63,229 nucleotides of DNA, taken from Lysobacter sp. yr284 (GTDB taxonomy: Bacteria > Pseudomonadota > Gammaproteobacteria > Xanthomonadales > Xanthomonadaceae). Made by a program: the position numbers and the translations under genes. The notes under the pieces were generated by a model. It made no database searches. It saw nothing but the letters and a program-made list of their open reading frames with translations, and was not told the DNA's origin. The stretch spans positions 119,106 through 182,334 of the forward strand of contig NZ_FNPT01000002.1 in the NCBI RefSeq assembly GCF_900107375.1. Direction: 5' to 3'. This document shows, piece after piece, positions 8,359-17,872 of this stretch; the first letter of the stretch is position 1; the number at the start of each line of letters is the position of its first letter.

Positions 8359-8403
8359 AATGCGACTTAAATCGCATTATTTTTGAATTAGGACGAGTCC
8401 TAA
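8359..8403. promoter_or_regulatory. Two perfect palindromes in an AT-rich patch upstream of the second M4 gene
   Basis: Palindrome 1: AATGCGA (8359-8365), 6-nt spacer CTTAAA, TCGCATT (8372-8378). Palindrome 2: TTAGGAC (8388-8394), GA, GTCCTAA (8397-8403). Both sit about 195-240 bp upstream of the M4 protease start in a strikingly AT-rich island. Palindrome 2 has the TTAGGA-N4-TCCTAA layout typical of NarL/FixJ-type regulators; that assignment is inference. The rest of the 8164-8724 gap (including 8404-8724 before the oxidoreductase) shows no gene or other structure. Confidence 0.5.
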
Positions 8404-8724
8404 GGCGGGATTCGCTTGGCGCTAAGCAAACGCGTGCGAAGGCGGAACGAGGGCGGATATGCCGACGCACGCCTCCGGGGTGCGACGCCGGTAGCGCGAA
8501 GGCGCGCAAGCCTGGGCCGCTCGCGGCTTCGGCGCGCGCGGCGCCGGATCGGCTACAGCGAGCCGCCCGCTCGAGCAAAGCCGCGATCGTGCCGCGCCGC
8601 GCAACCGCGTCACCGAAACCCTGTATCCGATCCGCATCGCATCTGCATCGCCGTGCGCTCGTTACTATGTCGACGGCGCCGCGCGCGGATGCGTGCGGCG
8701 GTTGCAACCAAGCGACGGAGCACC

Positions 8725-10023
8725 ATGGGCGCAGCGCAGGTGGATGTGGAAACGGCCGACCCCGCCGGGGCGCGGCGCGAGGACGTGGTGATCGTCGGCG
8801 CCGGCGTGATCGGCCTGGCCTGCGCGCTGATCCTGCTCGAGGACGGGCGCCGGGTGCGGGTGATCGATGCCGGCCGCATCGGCGGCGGCAGCTCGCACGG
8901 CAACTGCGGCACCATCACCCCCAGCCACGCCACCCCGCTGGCCGCGCCCGGCGTCATCGCGCAGGCGATCAAATGGGTGCTGACCCCGGACGCGCCGCTG
9001 TATTTGCATCCGCGGCTCGACCCGCAGCTGTGGGGCTGGCTGCTGCGCTTCGCCGCGCGCTGCAACGCACGCGACTGGCGCGCCAGCGCCGAGGCGAAGG
9101 CGGCGTTGCTCAACGATTCGCGCGAGCGCCTGCAGGACTGGGTGGCGCGGTACGGGCTGGTCTGCGAATTCGACGGCTCCGGCGTCGACTACGTGTTTCG
9201 CTCCGAGGCCGGCTACGCCCACGGCCAGCATGAGCTCGACCTGCTGCGCGAATTCGGCGTCGGCGTGGAACTGATCGACGGCGGCGCCTACGAGGCCCAG
9301 GACCCGGCGTTCAAGCCCGGCGTGGTCGGCGCGATCCGTTTCGCCCACGACGCGGTGCTGCGTCCGGACCGCTACGTCGCCGAGCTGGCGCGCGCGGTGC
9401 GCGAGCGCGGCGGCGAGTTGCAGGAATACTGCGCGCTCAAGGACCTGCGCGAGGACGCCGACGGCGTCGCGCTCGACACCAGCCACGGCGTGCTGCTGGC
9501 GCGCGAGGCGGTGGTGGCGCTGGGCGCGTGGTCGCCGAAGCTGGCCGAGGCCATCGGTCTGCCGGCGCTGAAGGCCGCGATCCAGCCCGGCAAGGGCTAT
9601 TCGATCACCTACGACCGGCCGCAGCTGCTGCCGCGGCGGCCGGTGGTGCTGAAGGAGCCCAAGGTCTGCGTGACCATGTGGGACAGCGGCTACCGGCTCG
9701 GCAGCACCATGGAATTCTCGGGTTACGACGAAAGCCTCAACCCGCGCCGGCTGGCGGCGCTGGAGCGCGGCGCGGCGCAGTTCCTGCACCAGCCGCTGGG
9801 CCCGGTCGAGCGCGAGCGCTGGTACGGCTGGCGGCCGATGAGCATCGACGACGTGCCGCTGATCGGCCGCGTGCCGGGCCGCCGGCGGCTGTGGATCGCC
9901 AACGGCCACGGCATGATGGGCGTGAGCATGAGCGCCGGCACCGGCCAGCTGCTGGCCGACCTGATCGGCGGGCGCGCGCCCGCGATCGACCCGCATCCCT
10001 ATCGACCGGAACGCATTGCATGA
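8725..10023 (+). CDS. FAD-dependent amino-acid oxidoreductase (DadA-like)
   Basis: 432 residues. The N-terminal Rossmann fold begins DVVIVGAGVIGLACALILLEDG (GxGxxG for FAD ADP), followed by GGGSSHGNCGTITPSHATPL, typical of D-amino-acid dehydrogenase/DAO-fold enzymes. Near the C-terminus WYGWRPMSIDDVPLIGR and NGHGMMGVSMSAGTGQL are conserved FAD-contact segments of the DadA group. The likely reaction is oxidative deamination of a D-amino acid or imino acid (possibly hydroxyproline-type) feeding the quinone pool, but the substrate cannot be read from sequence. The ATG was chosen for its ACGGAG site six bases upstream. Its stop overlaps the ATG of the reductase (ATGA), so the two are translationally coupled. 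Confidence 0.85.
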   Translation: MGAAQVDVETADPAGARREDVVIVGAGVIGLACALILLEDGRRVRVIDAGRIGGGSSHGNCGTITPSHATPLAAPGVIAQAIKWVLTPDAPLYLHPRLDPQLWGWLLRFAARCNARDWRASAEAKAALLNDSRERLQDWVARYGLVCEFDGSGVDYVFRSEAGYAHGQHELDLLREFGVGVELIDGGAYEAQDPAFKPGVVGAIRFAHDAVLRPDRYVAELARAVRERGGELQEYCALKDLREDADGVALDTSHGVLLAREAVVALGAWSPKLAEAIGLPALKAAIQPGKGYSITYDRPQLLPRRPVVLKEPKVCVTMWDSGYRLGSTMEFSGYDESLNPRRLAALERGAAQFLHQPLGPVERERWYGWRPMSIDDVPLIGRVPGRRRLWIANGHGMMGVSMSAGTGQLLADLIGGRAPAIDPHPYRPERIA

Positions 10024-11405
10024 GCGAGAACGACGTGAGCGAGCGACAAGCCCAATTCGACCTGATCGTCGTCGGCGGCGGTTCCGGCGGCCTGGCCGGC
10101 GCGTTCCGCGCGGCCGAGCACGGCGCGCGGGTGGCGCTGCTGGAACCCAGCCTGCTCGGCGGCACCTGCGTCAACGTCGGCTGCGTGCCGAAGAAAGCGA
10201 TGTGGCTGGCCGCCGACATCGGCGCCAAGCTGCGCATGGCCCAGTCGCTGGGCTTCGCCGTCGACGCGCCGCCGCAGCAGCCGTGCGAACTGGACTGGCC
10301 GACCTTCATCGTCCACCGCCAGCGCTACATCGCCGGCATCCACGACAGCTACCGCAAGCGCCTGGACAAGGCCGGCATCGTGGTCGCGCCGATGCGCGCG
10401 CGCCTGCTCGACGCGGGCACGGTGGAGTGCGAGAACGGCGCGCGCATGGGCGCCTCGCGCATCCTCATCGCCACCGGCGGCCACGCGGTCAAGCCGGCGA
10501 TCCCCGGCGCGCAGCTGGGCGGCACCTCCGACGATTTCTTCCAGTGGACCGCCGCGCCCAAGCGCGTGGCCATCGTCGGCGCCGGCTACATCGCGGTCGA
10601 GCTGGCCGGGGTGCTGCAGGCGCTGGGCAGCCAGGTCGAACTGTTCGCGCGCGGCCAGCGGCTGCTGGAGGGCTTCGACCACGAACTCACCGCGCAACTG
10701 GCCGACGACTACTGCCAGAGCGGCGTGCGCCTGCACTTCGGCCACGCCGTCGCCGCGCTGGAGGCCGACGGCGCGCGGGTGCGGGTGCGCTGCGCCGACG
10801 GCTCGCTGAGCGAGCCGTTCGACCGGGTGCTGTTCGCGACCGGGCGCAAGCCCAACACCGCCGGCCTGGGCCTGGAACGCGCGGGCGTGGCGCTGGACGA
10901 AAACGGCTTCATCCGCATCGACGCGCTCAACGCCACCGGCGTGGCCGGCATCGACGCGGTCGGCGACGTCACCACCGACCCGCCGCTGACCCCGGTGGCG
11001 ATCGCCGCCGCGCGCCGGCTGATGGACAGGCTCTACGGCGGCGGCAGCGCCACCTTGGACCGCAACGACATCCCCACCGTGGTGTTCGCGCATCCGCCGA
11101 TCGGCAAGGTCGGGCTGACCGAGGCCGAGGCGCGGGCGCGGCATGGTGACAATCTGCACATCTATCGTGCCGGATTTCGGCCGATGCTGTACGCCCTGGC
11201 CGAGTCGCCGCAGCGCAGCCTGTTCAAGCTGGTCTGCGTCGGCCAGGAGCGCCGCGTGGTCGGCATCCACCTGCTCGGCGACGCCGCCGACGAGATGCTG
11301 CAAGGCTTCGCGGTGGCGCTCAAGCGCGGCATCACCCTGGACGACCTGCGCGATACGGTCGCCCTCCATCCGACCAGCGCCGAGGAAGTGGTGCTGATGC
11401 GCTGA
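10020..11405 (+). CDS. gor: Glutathione-disulfide reductase
   Basis: 461 residues. FAD-binding GGGSGGLAGAFRAAEHG; redox-active disulfide in GGTCVNVGCVPKKAMW; NADPH Rossmann motif GAGYIAVELAGVLQALG; C-terminal dimer interface ALHPTSAEE with the acid-base His-Glu. This gene order and the VNVGCVPKK form fit glutathione reductase rather than dihydrolipoyl or mercuric reductase. It reduces glutathione disulfide with NADPH in the cytoplasm. The start ATG overlaps the TGA of the FAD oxidoreductase upstream, suggesting a two-gene operon linking amino-acid oxidation with redox buffering. Confidence 0.9.
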   Translation: MSENDVSERQAQFDLIVVGGGSGGLAGAFRAAEHGARVALLEPSLLGGTCVNVGCVPKKAMWLAADIGAKLRMAQSLGFAVDAPPQQPCELDWPTFIVHRQRYIAGIHDSYRKRLDKAGIVVAPMRARLLDAGTVECENGARMGASRILIATGGHAVKPAIPGAQLGGTSDDFFQWTAAPKRVAIVGAGYIAVELAGVLQALGSQVELFARGQRLLEGFDHELTAQLADDYCQSGVRLHFGHAVAALEADGARVRVRCADGSLSEPFDRVLFATGRKPNTAGLGLERAGVALDENGFIRIDALNATGVAGIDAVGDVTTDPPLTPVAIAAARRLMDRLYGGGSATLDRNDIPTVVFAHPPIGKVGLTEAEARARHGDNLHIYRAGFRPMLYALAESPQRSLFKLVCVGQERRVVGIHLLGDAADEMLQGFAVALKRGITLDDLRDTVALHPTSAEEVVLMR

Positions 11406-11459
11406 AGGCCGCCGCCCTCGCGCCTGGTCGACCGATCACCCCTCAGGCAGGACGGACGA

Positions 11460-13595
11460 ATGAGCAAGGGCAGGGCAGGCGGGATGCGGCGCGGCGCGGT
11501 GCGCGCGCTGGGAATGGCGGCGTTGTCGTCGCTGCTGTCGTCGGCGTTCGCGGCCGCGCCGGCGCGGCCGGCGTTCGATATCGACGACCTGCTCAGCGCG
11601 CCGCAGCCCGAGCAGCTCACCGCCGCGGCGGCGGTGCCGGTCATCGCCTGGGTCGCCAACGAGCGCGGCGTGCGCAACCTGTGGAGCGCGCGCGCGCCGC
11701 AGTTCGTCCCGCGCAAGCTCAGCGGCTACGACGAGGACGACGGCCAGCTGCTGACCGGCCTGCAGCTCAGCCGCGACGGCCGCTGGCTGGCCTACGTGCG
11801 CGGCGGCAGCGCCGATGCGGCCGGCAGCAACAGCAATCCCGACTGGAATCCCGACGGCCGCGAGCAGGCGGTGTGGGTGGTCGCCAGCGACGGCAGCGGC
11901 CAGCCGCAGCGCATCGCCGCCGGCCGTTCGGTGTCGTTCGCGCCGGGCGGCGATGCGCTGATCGTGCAGGGCCGCAGCCTGGGCTGCCATGCGCTGCCGG
12001 GCGCCGCCGCGCCGTCGTGGTGCAAGGAAGCGCTGCTCAAGACCCGCGGCGCCAACAGCGCCGGGGAGTTTTCCCCCGACGGCAAGTCGCTGGCCTTCGT
12101 CAGCAACCGCGGCGACCACAGCTTCATCGGCCTGCTCGACCTGGAAAAGCGCCAGGTGCGCTGGATGGGCGCGGATTTCAACAACGACGCCAGTCCGGCG
12201 TTCTCGCCGGACGGACGCCGGATCGCGTTCCTGCGCACCGATGCGGCGCGGCCGGGCGAATCCTTCGATCTGACCAAAGCCAATCCGTTCGAGATCTGGG
12301 TCGCCGATACCGATACGGGGCTGGCGAACCGGGTGTTCCGCTCCAGCGACAACGCCGGCGGCTACGCCCAGTTCAACGGCGCCGATCCGCTGATGTGGAG
12401 CCGCGACGGCCGCCTGATCTTCGCCTCCGAGCAAAGCGGCTGGCTGCACTGGTACGCGCTCGCGCCCGAAGGCGGCACGCCGCAAGCGCTGAGCCGCGGC
12501 GAATGCGAGGCCGAGAGCGTGGCCCTGGCCGAGGACGGCGCGTTCGTGTTCAGCGGCAACTGCGCGCAGATCGATTACCGCCAGGTCTTCAGCGTGGACG
12601 CGCAGGGCAAGGCGCAGACCTTGCTGACCGCGAAGCAGGAGATCGCGGTCGAACCGCTGCCGCTGGCCGGCGGCGAGTGGATCGCGCTGCGCCACGCCGA
12701 CGCGCGCCGGCCGACCGCGATCGCGGTGATGCCGCGCGCGGGCGGCGAGCCCCGGCGGATCTTCCCGGCGCAGCTGCCCGAACGCTTCCCGCTCGACGCG
12801 CTGGTGCAGCCGGCGACGATCACCCTCAAGGCCAGCGACGGCATCGTTTCGCACGCGACCGTGTTCGAGCCGCCGGCCTCGTTCAAGGGCAAGCGCCCGG
12901 CGCTGGTTTATGTGCACGGCGGCCCGATCCGGCAGATGCTGCCGGGCTGGCATTACAGCGGCTATTACTACAGCGACTACGCCAACAACCAGTGGCTGGC
13001 CAGCCGCGGCTACGTGGTGCTGGCGCTGAACTACCGCGACGGCACCGGCTATGGGCAGACGTTCCGCCTGGCCGAGAAGCAAGGCCCGCGCGGGGCGTCG
13101 GAGTACCAGGACGTGCTCGCCGCGCACGCGTGGCTGGCCGCGCGCGGCGACGTCGATGCGCGCCGCATCGGCATCTACGGCGGCTCCTACGGCGGCTTCC
13201 TCACTTCGACCGCGCTGGCGCGCAACTCCGACCTGTTCGCCGCCGGCGCCGACCGCCACGGCGTGCACGACTGGCGCGAGAGCGCCAAGGGCGGCGACAA
13301 CAGCGGCCTGTGGGGGCTCAAGCCCGACGAACTCGAACTGGCGTTCCAGTCCTCGCCGGTCTCGCGCATCGACGGCTGGCGCTCGCCGGTGCTGGTGATC
13401 CACGGCGACGACGACCGCGCGGTGAAGTTCGCCCAGGGCATCGACCTGGTCGAGCGCCTGCGCGAGCGCAAGCTGCCGGTGCAGACCCTGGTGATTCCCG
13501 ACGAAGACCATCTGTTCCTGCGCCATGCGACCTGGCTCAAGGTGCATCGCACCACCGAGGCGTTCTTCCGGCGGCAGCTCAAGCCCGGCGATTGA
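11460..13595 (+). CDS. Secreted S9-family serine peptidase (prolyl oligopeptidase type)
   Basis: 711 residues with an N-terminal signal (residues about 10-32, ending SAFAAAPA). A WD40/Tol-like beta-propeller follows (repeats such as FSPDGKSLAFVSNRGDHS and FSPDGRRIAFLRTD), then an alpha/beta-hydrolase domain: YVHGGPIRQM, nucleophile Ser in GIYGGSYGGFL, Asp in HGDDDRAVKF and His in PDEDHLFLRH. The family cleaves short peptides, often after proline or as dipeptidyl/acylaminoacyl peptidases. Export points to periplasmic or extracellular peptide degradation. The next gene is a close paralogue, and the cluster continues through coupled genes to 17872. Confidence 0.9.
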   Translation: MSKGRAGGMRRGAVRALGMAALSSLLSSAFAAAPARPAFDIDDLLSAPQPEQLTAAAAVPVIAWVANERGVRNLWSARAPQFVPRKLSGYDEDDGQLLTGLQLSRDGRWLAYVRGGSADAAGSNSNPDWNPDGREQAVWVVASDGSGQPQRIAAGRSVSFAPGGDALIVQGRSLGCHALPGAAAPSWCKEALLKTRGANSAGEFSPDGKSLAFVSNRGDHSFIGLLDLEKRQVRWMGADFNNDASPAFSPDGRRIAFLRTDAARPGESFDLTKANPFEIWVADTDTGLANRVFRSSDNAGGYAQFNGADPLMWSRDGRLIFASEQSGWLHWYALAPEGGTPQALSRGECEAESVALAEDGAFVFSGNCAQIDYRQVFSVDAQGKAQTLLTAKQEIAVEPLPLAGGEWIALRHADARRPTAIAVMPRAGGEPRRIFPAQLPERFPLDALVQPATITLKASDGIVSHATVFEPPASFKGKRPALVYVHGGPIRQMLPGWHYSGYYYSDYANNQWLASRGYVVLALNYRDGTGYGQTFRLAEKQGPRGASEYQDVLAAHAWLAARGDVDARRIGIYGGSYGGFLTSTALARNSDLFAAGADRHGVHDWRESAKGGDNSGLWGLKPDELELAFQSSPVSRIDGWRSPVLVIHGDDDRAVKFAQGIDLVERLRERKLPVQTLVIPDEDHLFLRHATWLKVHRTTEAFFRRQLKPGD

Positions 13596-13629
13596 GCGCT
13601 CGCGGCGGCGCGCGGCGCCAGGAGGCGGC

Positions 13630-15762
13630 ATGCAAGGAGTTCGCACGCACGCTCGTACTCGCCTGCTGCGCATCGGCGCCGCTGCGCTGGCGGCGTCGCT
13701 GGCTGCGGCGCCGGCGGCGTCCGCCTTCGACATCGACGACCTGCTCGCCCCGTCGCAGCCCGAACAACTGGTCGCCGCCGCCGACGCGCCGCTGATCGCC
13801 TGGGTCGGCAACGAGCGCGGCGTGCGCAACGTATGGATGGCGCGGGCGCCGCGGTTCGAACCGCGGCGGTTGACCGGCTACGACCGCGACGACGGGCAGT
13901 TGCTGGGTGGACTGCAGCTCAGCCGCGACGGCCGCTGGCTGGTCTACGTGCGCGGCAACAAGGCCGATGGGGCCGGCCAGGAAGGCAACCCCGACGGCGA
14001 TCCCGACGGCCGCGAGCAGGCGGTGTGGGCGGTGGCCACCGACGGCGCCGGCGCGCCGCAGCGCATCGCCGCCGGCCGCGCGGCGTTGCTGTCGCCGCGC
14101 GGCGATGCGGTGGTGGTGCAGCAGGCGCGCGCATTGGCCTGCCATGGCTTGCCGGACGCGCCGCCGCCATCGTGGTGCAAGCCGCTGCTGCTGAACCTGC
14201 GCGGCCGCAACCGCGCCGCCGCGTTTTCGCCCGACGGCCGGCTGCTGGCCGTCGTCAGCGACCGCGGCGACCGCGCCTTCGTCGGCGTACTCGACCTGGA
14301 TGCGCGCGCGCTGCGCTGGATGGGCCCGGACTTCAACCGCGACAGCGAGCCGGCGTTCTCGCCCGACGGCCGCCGCATCGCGTTCCTGCGCATCGCCGCC
14401 GGCCGGCCGCAGGCGCCGTACGACCTGAGCCGGGCGACGCCGTTCGAACTGTGGACCGCCGATGTCGCCGACGGCCGCGCGCGCCGGGTCTTCGTCAGCA
14501 ACGCGCGCGCCGGCGGCTACGAGCAATACAACGATGCGCCCACCTTGTTGTGGGCCGGAGACGGCCGCCTGCTGTTCGCCTCCGAACAGGACGGCTGGCG
14601 GCGCTGGTACGCGCTTTCGCCCGAGGGCGGAGCGCCGCGCGCGTTGAGCCGCGGCCGCTGCGAGGCCGAAACCGTGGCCCTGGCGGCGGACGGCGCGCTG
14701 GTGTTCAGTGGCAACTGCGCGCAGCTCGATCATCGCCAGTTGTTCGCGGTCGGCGCCGGCGGCCGCCAGCGGCAGCTGACGCCGACGCGCGAGATCGCCA
14801 GCGAGCCGGTCGCGGTCGCGGGCGGGCAATGGCTGGCCCTGCGCCATGCCGATGCGCGCCTGCTGACCGCGATCGCGGTGTTGCCGCGCGCCGGCGGCGC
14901 GCCGCGGCGGATCTTCCCGGCGCAGCTGCCCGAACGCTTCGCGCTGGCGCGATTGCGCGCGCCGCGCACGATCGAACTGACCGCCGCCGACGGCCTGCGC
15001 ACGCACGCGTTCGTGTTCGAGCCGCCGGGCCCGGCGCGAACGCGCCGCGCGGCCATCGTCTACGTCCACGGCGGACCGATCTGGCAGACGCTGCCGGGCT
15101 GGCACTACGACAGTTATTTCGCCCACGACTACGCGATGAACCAATGGCTGGCCAGCCAGGGCTATGTGGTGCTGGCGCTGAACTTCCGCGCCGGCACCGG
15201 CTACGGCCAGGCGTTCCGGCTGGCCGCGCAGCAGGGGCCGCGCGGCGCCTCCGAGTACCGCGACGTGCTCGCCGCGCAGGCGTGGCTGGCCGCGCGCGCG
15301 GACGTCGATCCGCGCCGCATCGGCATCTACGGCGGTTCGTTCGGCGGCTTCCTGACCGCGCTGGCGCTGGCGCGCGACTCCGACAAGTTCGCCGCCGGCG
15401 TCGACCGCCACGGCGTGCACGACTGGCGCGAAGCGGCCAACGGCGGCGACAACAGCGCGTTGTGGGGCCTGCGGCCCGATGAGCTGGAACTGGCCTGGCG
15501 ATCCTCGCCGGCGTTCGACGCGGCGCGCTGGCGCTCGCCGTTGCTGCTGATCCACGGCGACGACGACCGCGCGGTGCGCTACGCCCAAAGCCTTGCGCTC
15601 GCCGCCGCGCTGCGCGCCCGCGGCGTGAGCGTGGAAACCCTGGCCCTGCCCGACGAGGACCACGTTTTCGCCCGCCACGCCAGCTGGCTGCGCGCGCATC
15701 GCAGTACCATGCACTTCTTCCGCCGGCACCTGCCGACCGGCGAGGACGCCACCGAACCATGA
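13630..15762 (+). CDS. Secreted S9-family serine peptidase, paralogue
   Basis: 710 residues from ATG 13630, preceded by GGAGG; an in-frame ATG 35 codons upstream lacks a signal peptide context. Signal peptide ends AAPAASA-FDIDDLL, and the mature start FDIDDLLAP matches the neighbour's FDIDDLLSA. Propeller repeats (FSPDGRRIAFLRIA) precede a complete triad: Ser in GIYGGSFGGFL, Asp in HGDDDRAVRY, His in PDEDHVFARH. It is a tandem duplicate of 11460-13595 with extensive identity across both domains. Its TGA overlaps the ATG of the amidohydrolase at 15759. Confidence 0.9.
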   Translation: MQGVRTHARTRLLRIGAAALAASLAAAPAASAFDIDDLLAPSQPEQLVAAADAPLIAWVGNERGVRNVWMARAPRFEPRRLTGYDRDDGQLLGGLQLSRDGRWLVYVRGNKADGAGQEGNPDGDPDGREQAVWAVATDGAGAPQRIAAGRAALLSPRGDAVVVQQARALACHGLPDAPPPSWCKPLLLNLRGRNRAAAFSPDGRLLAVVSDRGDRAFVGVLDLDARALRWMGPDFNRDSEPAFSPDGRRIAFLRIAAGRPQAPYDLSRATPFELWTADVADGRARRVFVSNARAGGYEQYNDAPTLLWAGDGRLLFASEQDGWRRWYALSPEGGAPRALSRGRCEAETVALAADGALVFSGNCAQLDHRQLFAVGAGGRQRQLTPTREIASEPVAVAGGQWLALRHADARLLTAIAVLPRAGGAPRRIFPAQLPERFALARLRAPRTIELTAADGLRTHAFVFEPPGPARTRRAAIVYVHGGPIWQTLPGWHYDSYFAHDYAMNQWLASQGYVVLALNFRAGTGYGQAFRLAAQQGPRGASEYRDVLAAQAWLAARADVDPRRIGIYGGSFGGFLTALALARDSDKFAAGVDRHGVHDWREAANGGDNSALWGLRPDELELAWRSSPAFDAARWRSPLLLIHGDDDRAVRYAQSLALAAALRARGVSVETLALPDEDHVFARHASWLRAHRSTMHFFRRHLPTGEDATEP

Positions 15763-16568
15763 ACATTCCCGCCCCCGTCTGGCCCGTGTTCCAGCTGCAT
15801 CGCGGCCACGCGCCGCTGCTGATCAGCCTGCCGCACGACGGCTCGATGATTCCCGACGAATTTTCCGCGCGCATGGTCGAGTCCGCGCGGCATGCGCCGG
15901 ACACCGACTGGCACGTCTCGCGCCTGTACGGCTTCGCCCGCGAGCTCGGCGCCTCGATCCTGGTGCCGCGCTACTCGCGCTACGTCGTCGACCTCAACCG
16001 TCCGCCCGACGACACCTCGCTGTACCCGGGCCAGAACACCACCGGCCTGTGCCCGGCGGTACAGTTCAGCGGCGAGCCGGTCTACCTCGACGGCCAGGCG
16101 CCGGACGAGGCCGAAGTGGCGCAGCGCGTGGAACTGTACTGGCGCCCGTACCACGAGACCCTGGTCGCCGAGCTCGACCGCATCCGCGGCGAACACGGCC
16201 GCGCGCTGCTGTGGGAAGGCCATTCGATCCGCGGCGAAGTGCCGTTCCTGTTCGACGGCCGCCTGCCCGACCTCAACCTCGGCACCGCCGCCGGCCACAG
16301 CTGCCAGCCGGCCACCCAGGCGCGCCTGGAAGCGGTGCTGGCGGGGCAGGGCGAGTACGACTGGGTCGCCAACGGCCGCTTCAAGGGCGGCTACATCACC
16401 CGCCATTACGGCGATCCGCAGATCGAAGTCGAAGCGGTGCAGCTGGAGCTGAGCCAGCGCAACTATATGGACGAGGATTCCTTCGCCTACGACGAGGCCA
16501 AGGCGGCCAAGCTGCAGCCGCTGCTGCGCGCGCTGTTGCAGGCGGCGCTGGATTCGCAGCGCGGATGA
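15759..16568 (+). CDS. hutG: N-formylglutamate amidohydrolase family protein (HutG-like)
   Basis: 269 residues. The opening FQLHRGHAPLLISLPHDGSMIP and the following RYVVDLNRPPD, LYPGQNTTGL, WEGHSIRGEVPFLFDGRLPDLNLGT and YGDPQIEVEAVQLELSQRNYM match the N-formylglutamate deformylase family, with metal-binding His/Glu residues in the SLPHDG and GHS motifs. HutG hydrolyses N-formyl-L-glutamate to glutamate and formate, the last step of one histidine degradation route. No other hut gene is in this window; instead the gene is coupled to a secreted S9 peptidase upstream (ATGA overlap) and to ycaQ downstream (ATGA overlap). The true substrate may therefore be another N-formylated or N-acylated amino acid. 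Confidence 0.82.
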   Translation: MNIPAPVWPVFQLHRGHAPLLISLPHDGSMIPDEFSARMVESARHAPDTDWHVSRLYGFARELGASILVPRYSRYVVDLNRPPDDTSLYPGQNTTGLCPAVQFSGEPVYLDGQAPDEAEVAQRVELYWRPYHETLVAELDRIRGEHGRALLWEGHSIRGEVPFLFDGRLPDLNLGTAAGHSCQPATQARLEAVLAGQGEYDWVANGRFKGGYITRHYGDPQIEVEAVQLELSQRNYMDEDSFAYDEAKAAKLQPLLRALLQAALDSQRG

Positions 16569-17872
16569 GCCCGGCGCGCGGCGCAGCGGCAGGCGGCGGC
16601 GAGGGCCCCGCGGACAAATCCGCGCCGGCGCCGCTGTCGCTGGCCCAGGCGCGCGCGCTGCACCTGCACGCCCAGGGCCTGCTCGCGCGTCCGCGCCGGC
16701 GCGCGCGCAAGGCCGACGCGCTGGCGGCGATCGCGCGCATGCAGCTGTTGCAGATCGATACGATCCACGTGGTCGCGCGCAGCCCGTACCTGGTGCTGTT
16801 CTCGCGCCTGGGCGGGTACGAGCCGCGTTGGCTGGAAGAACTGCTGGCGCAGCGCGCGATCTTCGAAGTGTGGGCGCACGAAGCCTGCTTCGCGCCGATG
16901 GACGATTACCTGTTGCACCGCAACGCGCTGCACCAGCGCGAACACCATTGGGCGATCCGCAACGCTCAGCGCCACCGCGCCGGCCGCGGCGGCGAGATCG
17001 ACCGCCTGCTCGCGCACATCCGCGCGCTCGGCCCGGTCAAGTCCTCGGACTTCGAGCGCGAGGACAAGGGCCAGGGCGGCGGCTGGTGGGGCTGGAAGGA
17101 CGAGAAGCGCTGGCTCGAAGCCGGCTTCGCCCTGGGCGAGTTGATGGTGGCGCGGCGCGAGAACTTCCAGCGCGTCTACGACCTGGCCGAACGCGTGGCC
17201 GGCGTCGCGGTGCCGGACTGGGATCGCACCGCGATCGAACCGGCGCAGGTGCGCCGCGACACGATCCTCAAGTCGGTGGCCGCGCTCGGCATCGCCCAGG
17301 CGCGCTGGATCGCCGACTACTACCGGACCAAGCCGCGCCTGCGCGACCGCGACCTCGACGAACTGGTCGCGCACGGCGCGCTGCTGCGGGTGGCGGTGAA
17401 GGGCTGGGACGCGCCCGGCTACGTCCATCCCGAGCACGCCGACGCGCTGGCCAAGGCCGCCGCGGGCCGCCTGCGCGCGACCCGCAGCACGCTGCTGTCG
17501 CCGTTCGACCCGGTGGTGTGGGATCGCGAACGCGCGCGCGAATTCTTCGGCTTCGACTACACCCTGGAGTGCTACACGCCCGAGCCCAAGCGCCGCTACG
17601 GCTATTTCGTGCTGCCGATCCTGGCGCGCGGGCGGCTGGTGGGGCGCTTGGACGCGAAGGCGCACCGCGCGGCGGGGGTGTTCGAGGTCAAGGCCTTGTA
17701 TCTGGAAGAGGGCGCCGAGGGCGACGCGGCCCTGGCCGAGGACATCGCTGCGGCGATCGACGAATGCGCGCGCTGGCACGGCACGCCGCAGGTCAAGCTC
17801 GGCCGCTGCAGGCCCGCGGCGTTCGCCAGGCCGCTCAAGACGGCGCTGGCCGCCCTGGCGCGCGCGGGCTAG
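16565..17872 (+). CDS. ycaQ: YcaQ/AlkX-type interstrand crosslink DNA glycosylase (HTH_42)
   Basis: 435 residues. Start MSPARGAAAGG overlaps the previous stop (ATGA). SLAQARALHLHAQGLL begins the HTH_42 fold; LLQIDTIHVVARSPYLVLFSRLGGY contains the catalytic Q-x-D triplet (QID) that separates AlkX/YcaQ from AlkZ, which has Q-x-Q. Later blocks (IFEVWAHEACF, WWGWKDEKRWLE, LSPFDPVVWDRERA, RYGYFVLPIL, GRLDAKAHR) are typical of YcaQ. The family unhooks DNA interstrand crosslinks and bulky alkylpurines. Its tail overlaps a convergent small membrane-protein gene by four bases. Confidence 0.88.
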   Translation: MSPARGAAAGGGEGPADKSAPAPLSLAQARALHLHAQGLLARPRRRARKADALAAIARMQLLQIDTIHVVARSPYLVLFSRLGGYEPRWLEELLAQRAIFEVWAHEACFAPMDDYLLHRNALHQREHHWAIRNAQRHRAGRGGEIDRLLAHIRALGPVKSSDFEREDKGQGGGWWGWKDEKRWLEAGFALGELMVARRENFQRVYDLAERVAGVAVPDWDRTAIEPAQVRRDTILKSVAALGIAQARWIADYYRTKPRLRDRDLDELVAHGALLRVAVKGWDAPGYVHPEHADALAKAAAGRLRATRSTLLSPFDPVVWDRERAREFFGFDYTLECYTPEPKRRYGYFVLPILARGRLVGRLDAKAHRAAGVFEVKALYLEEGAEGDAALAEDIAAAIDECARWHGTPQVKLGRCRPAAFARPLKTALAALARAG

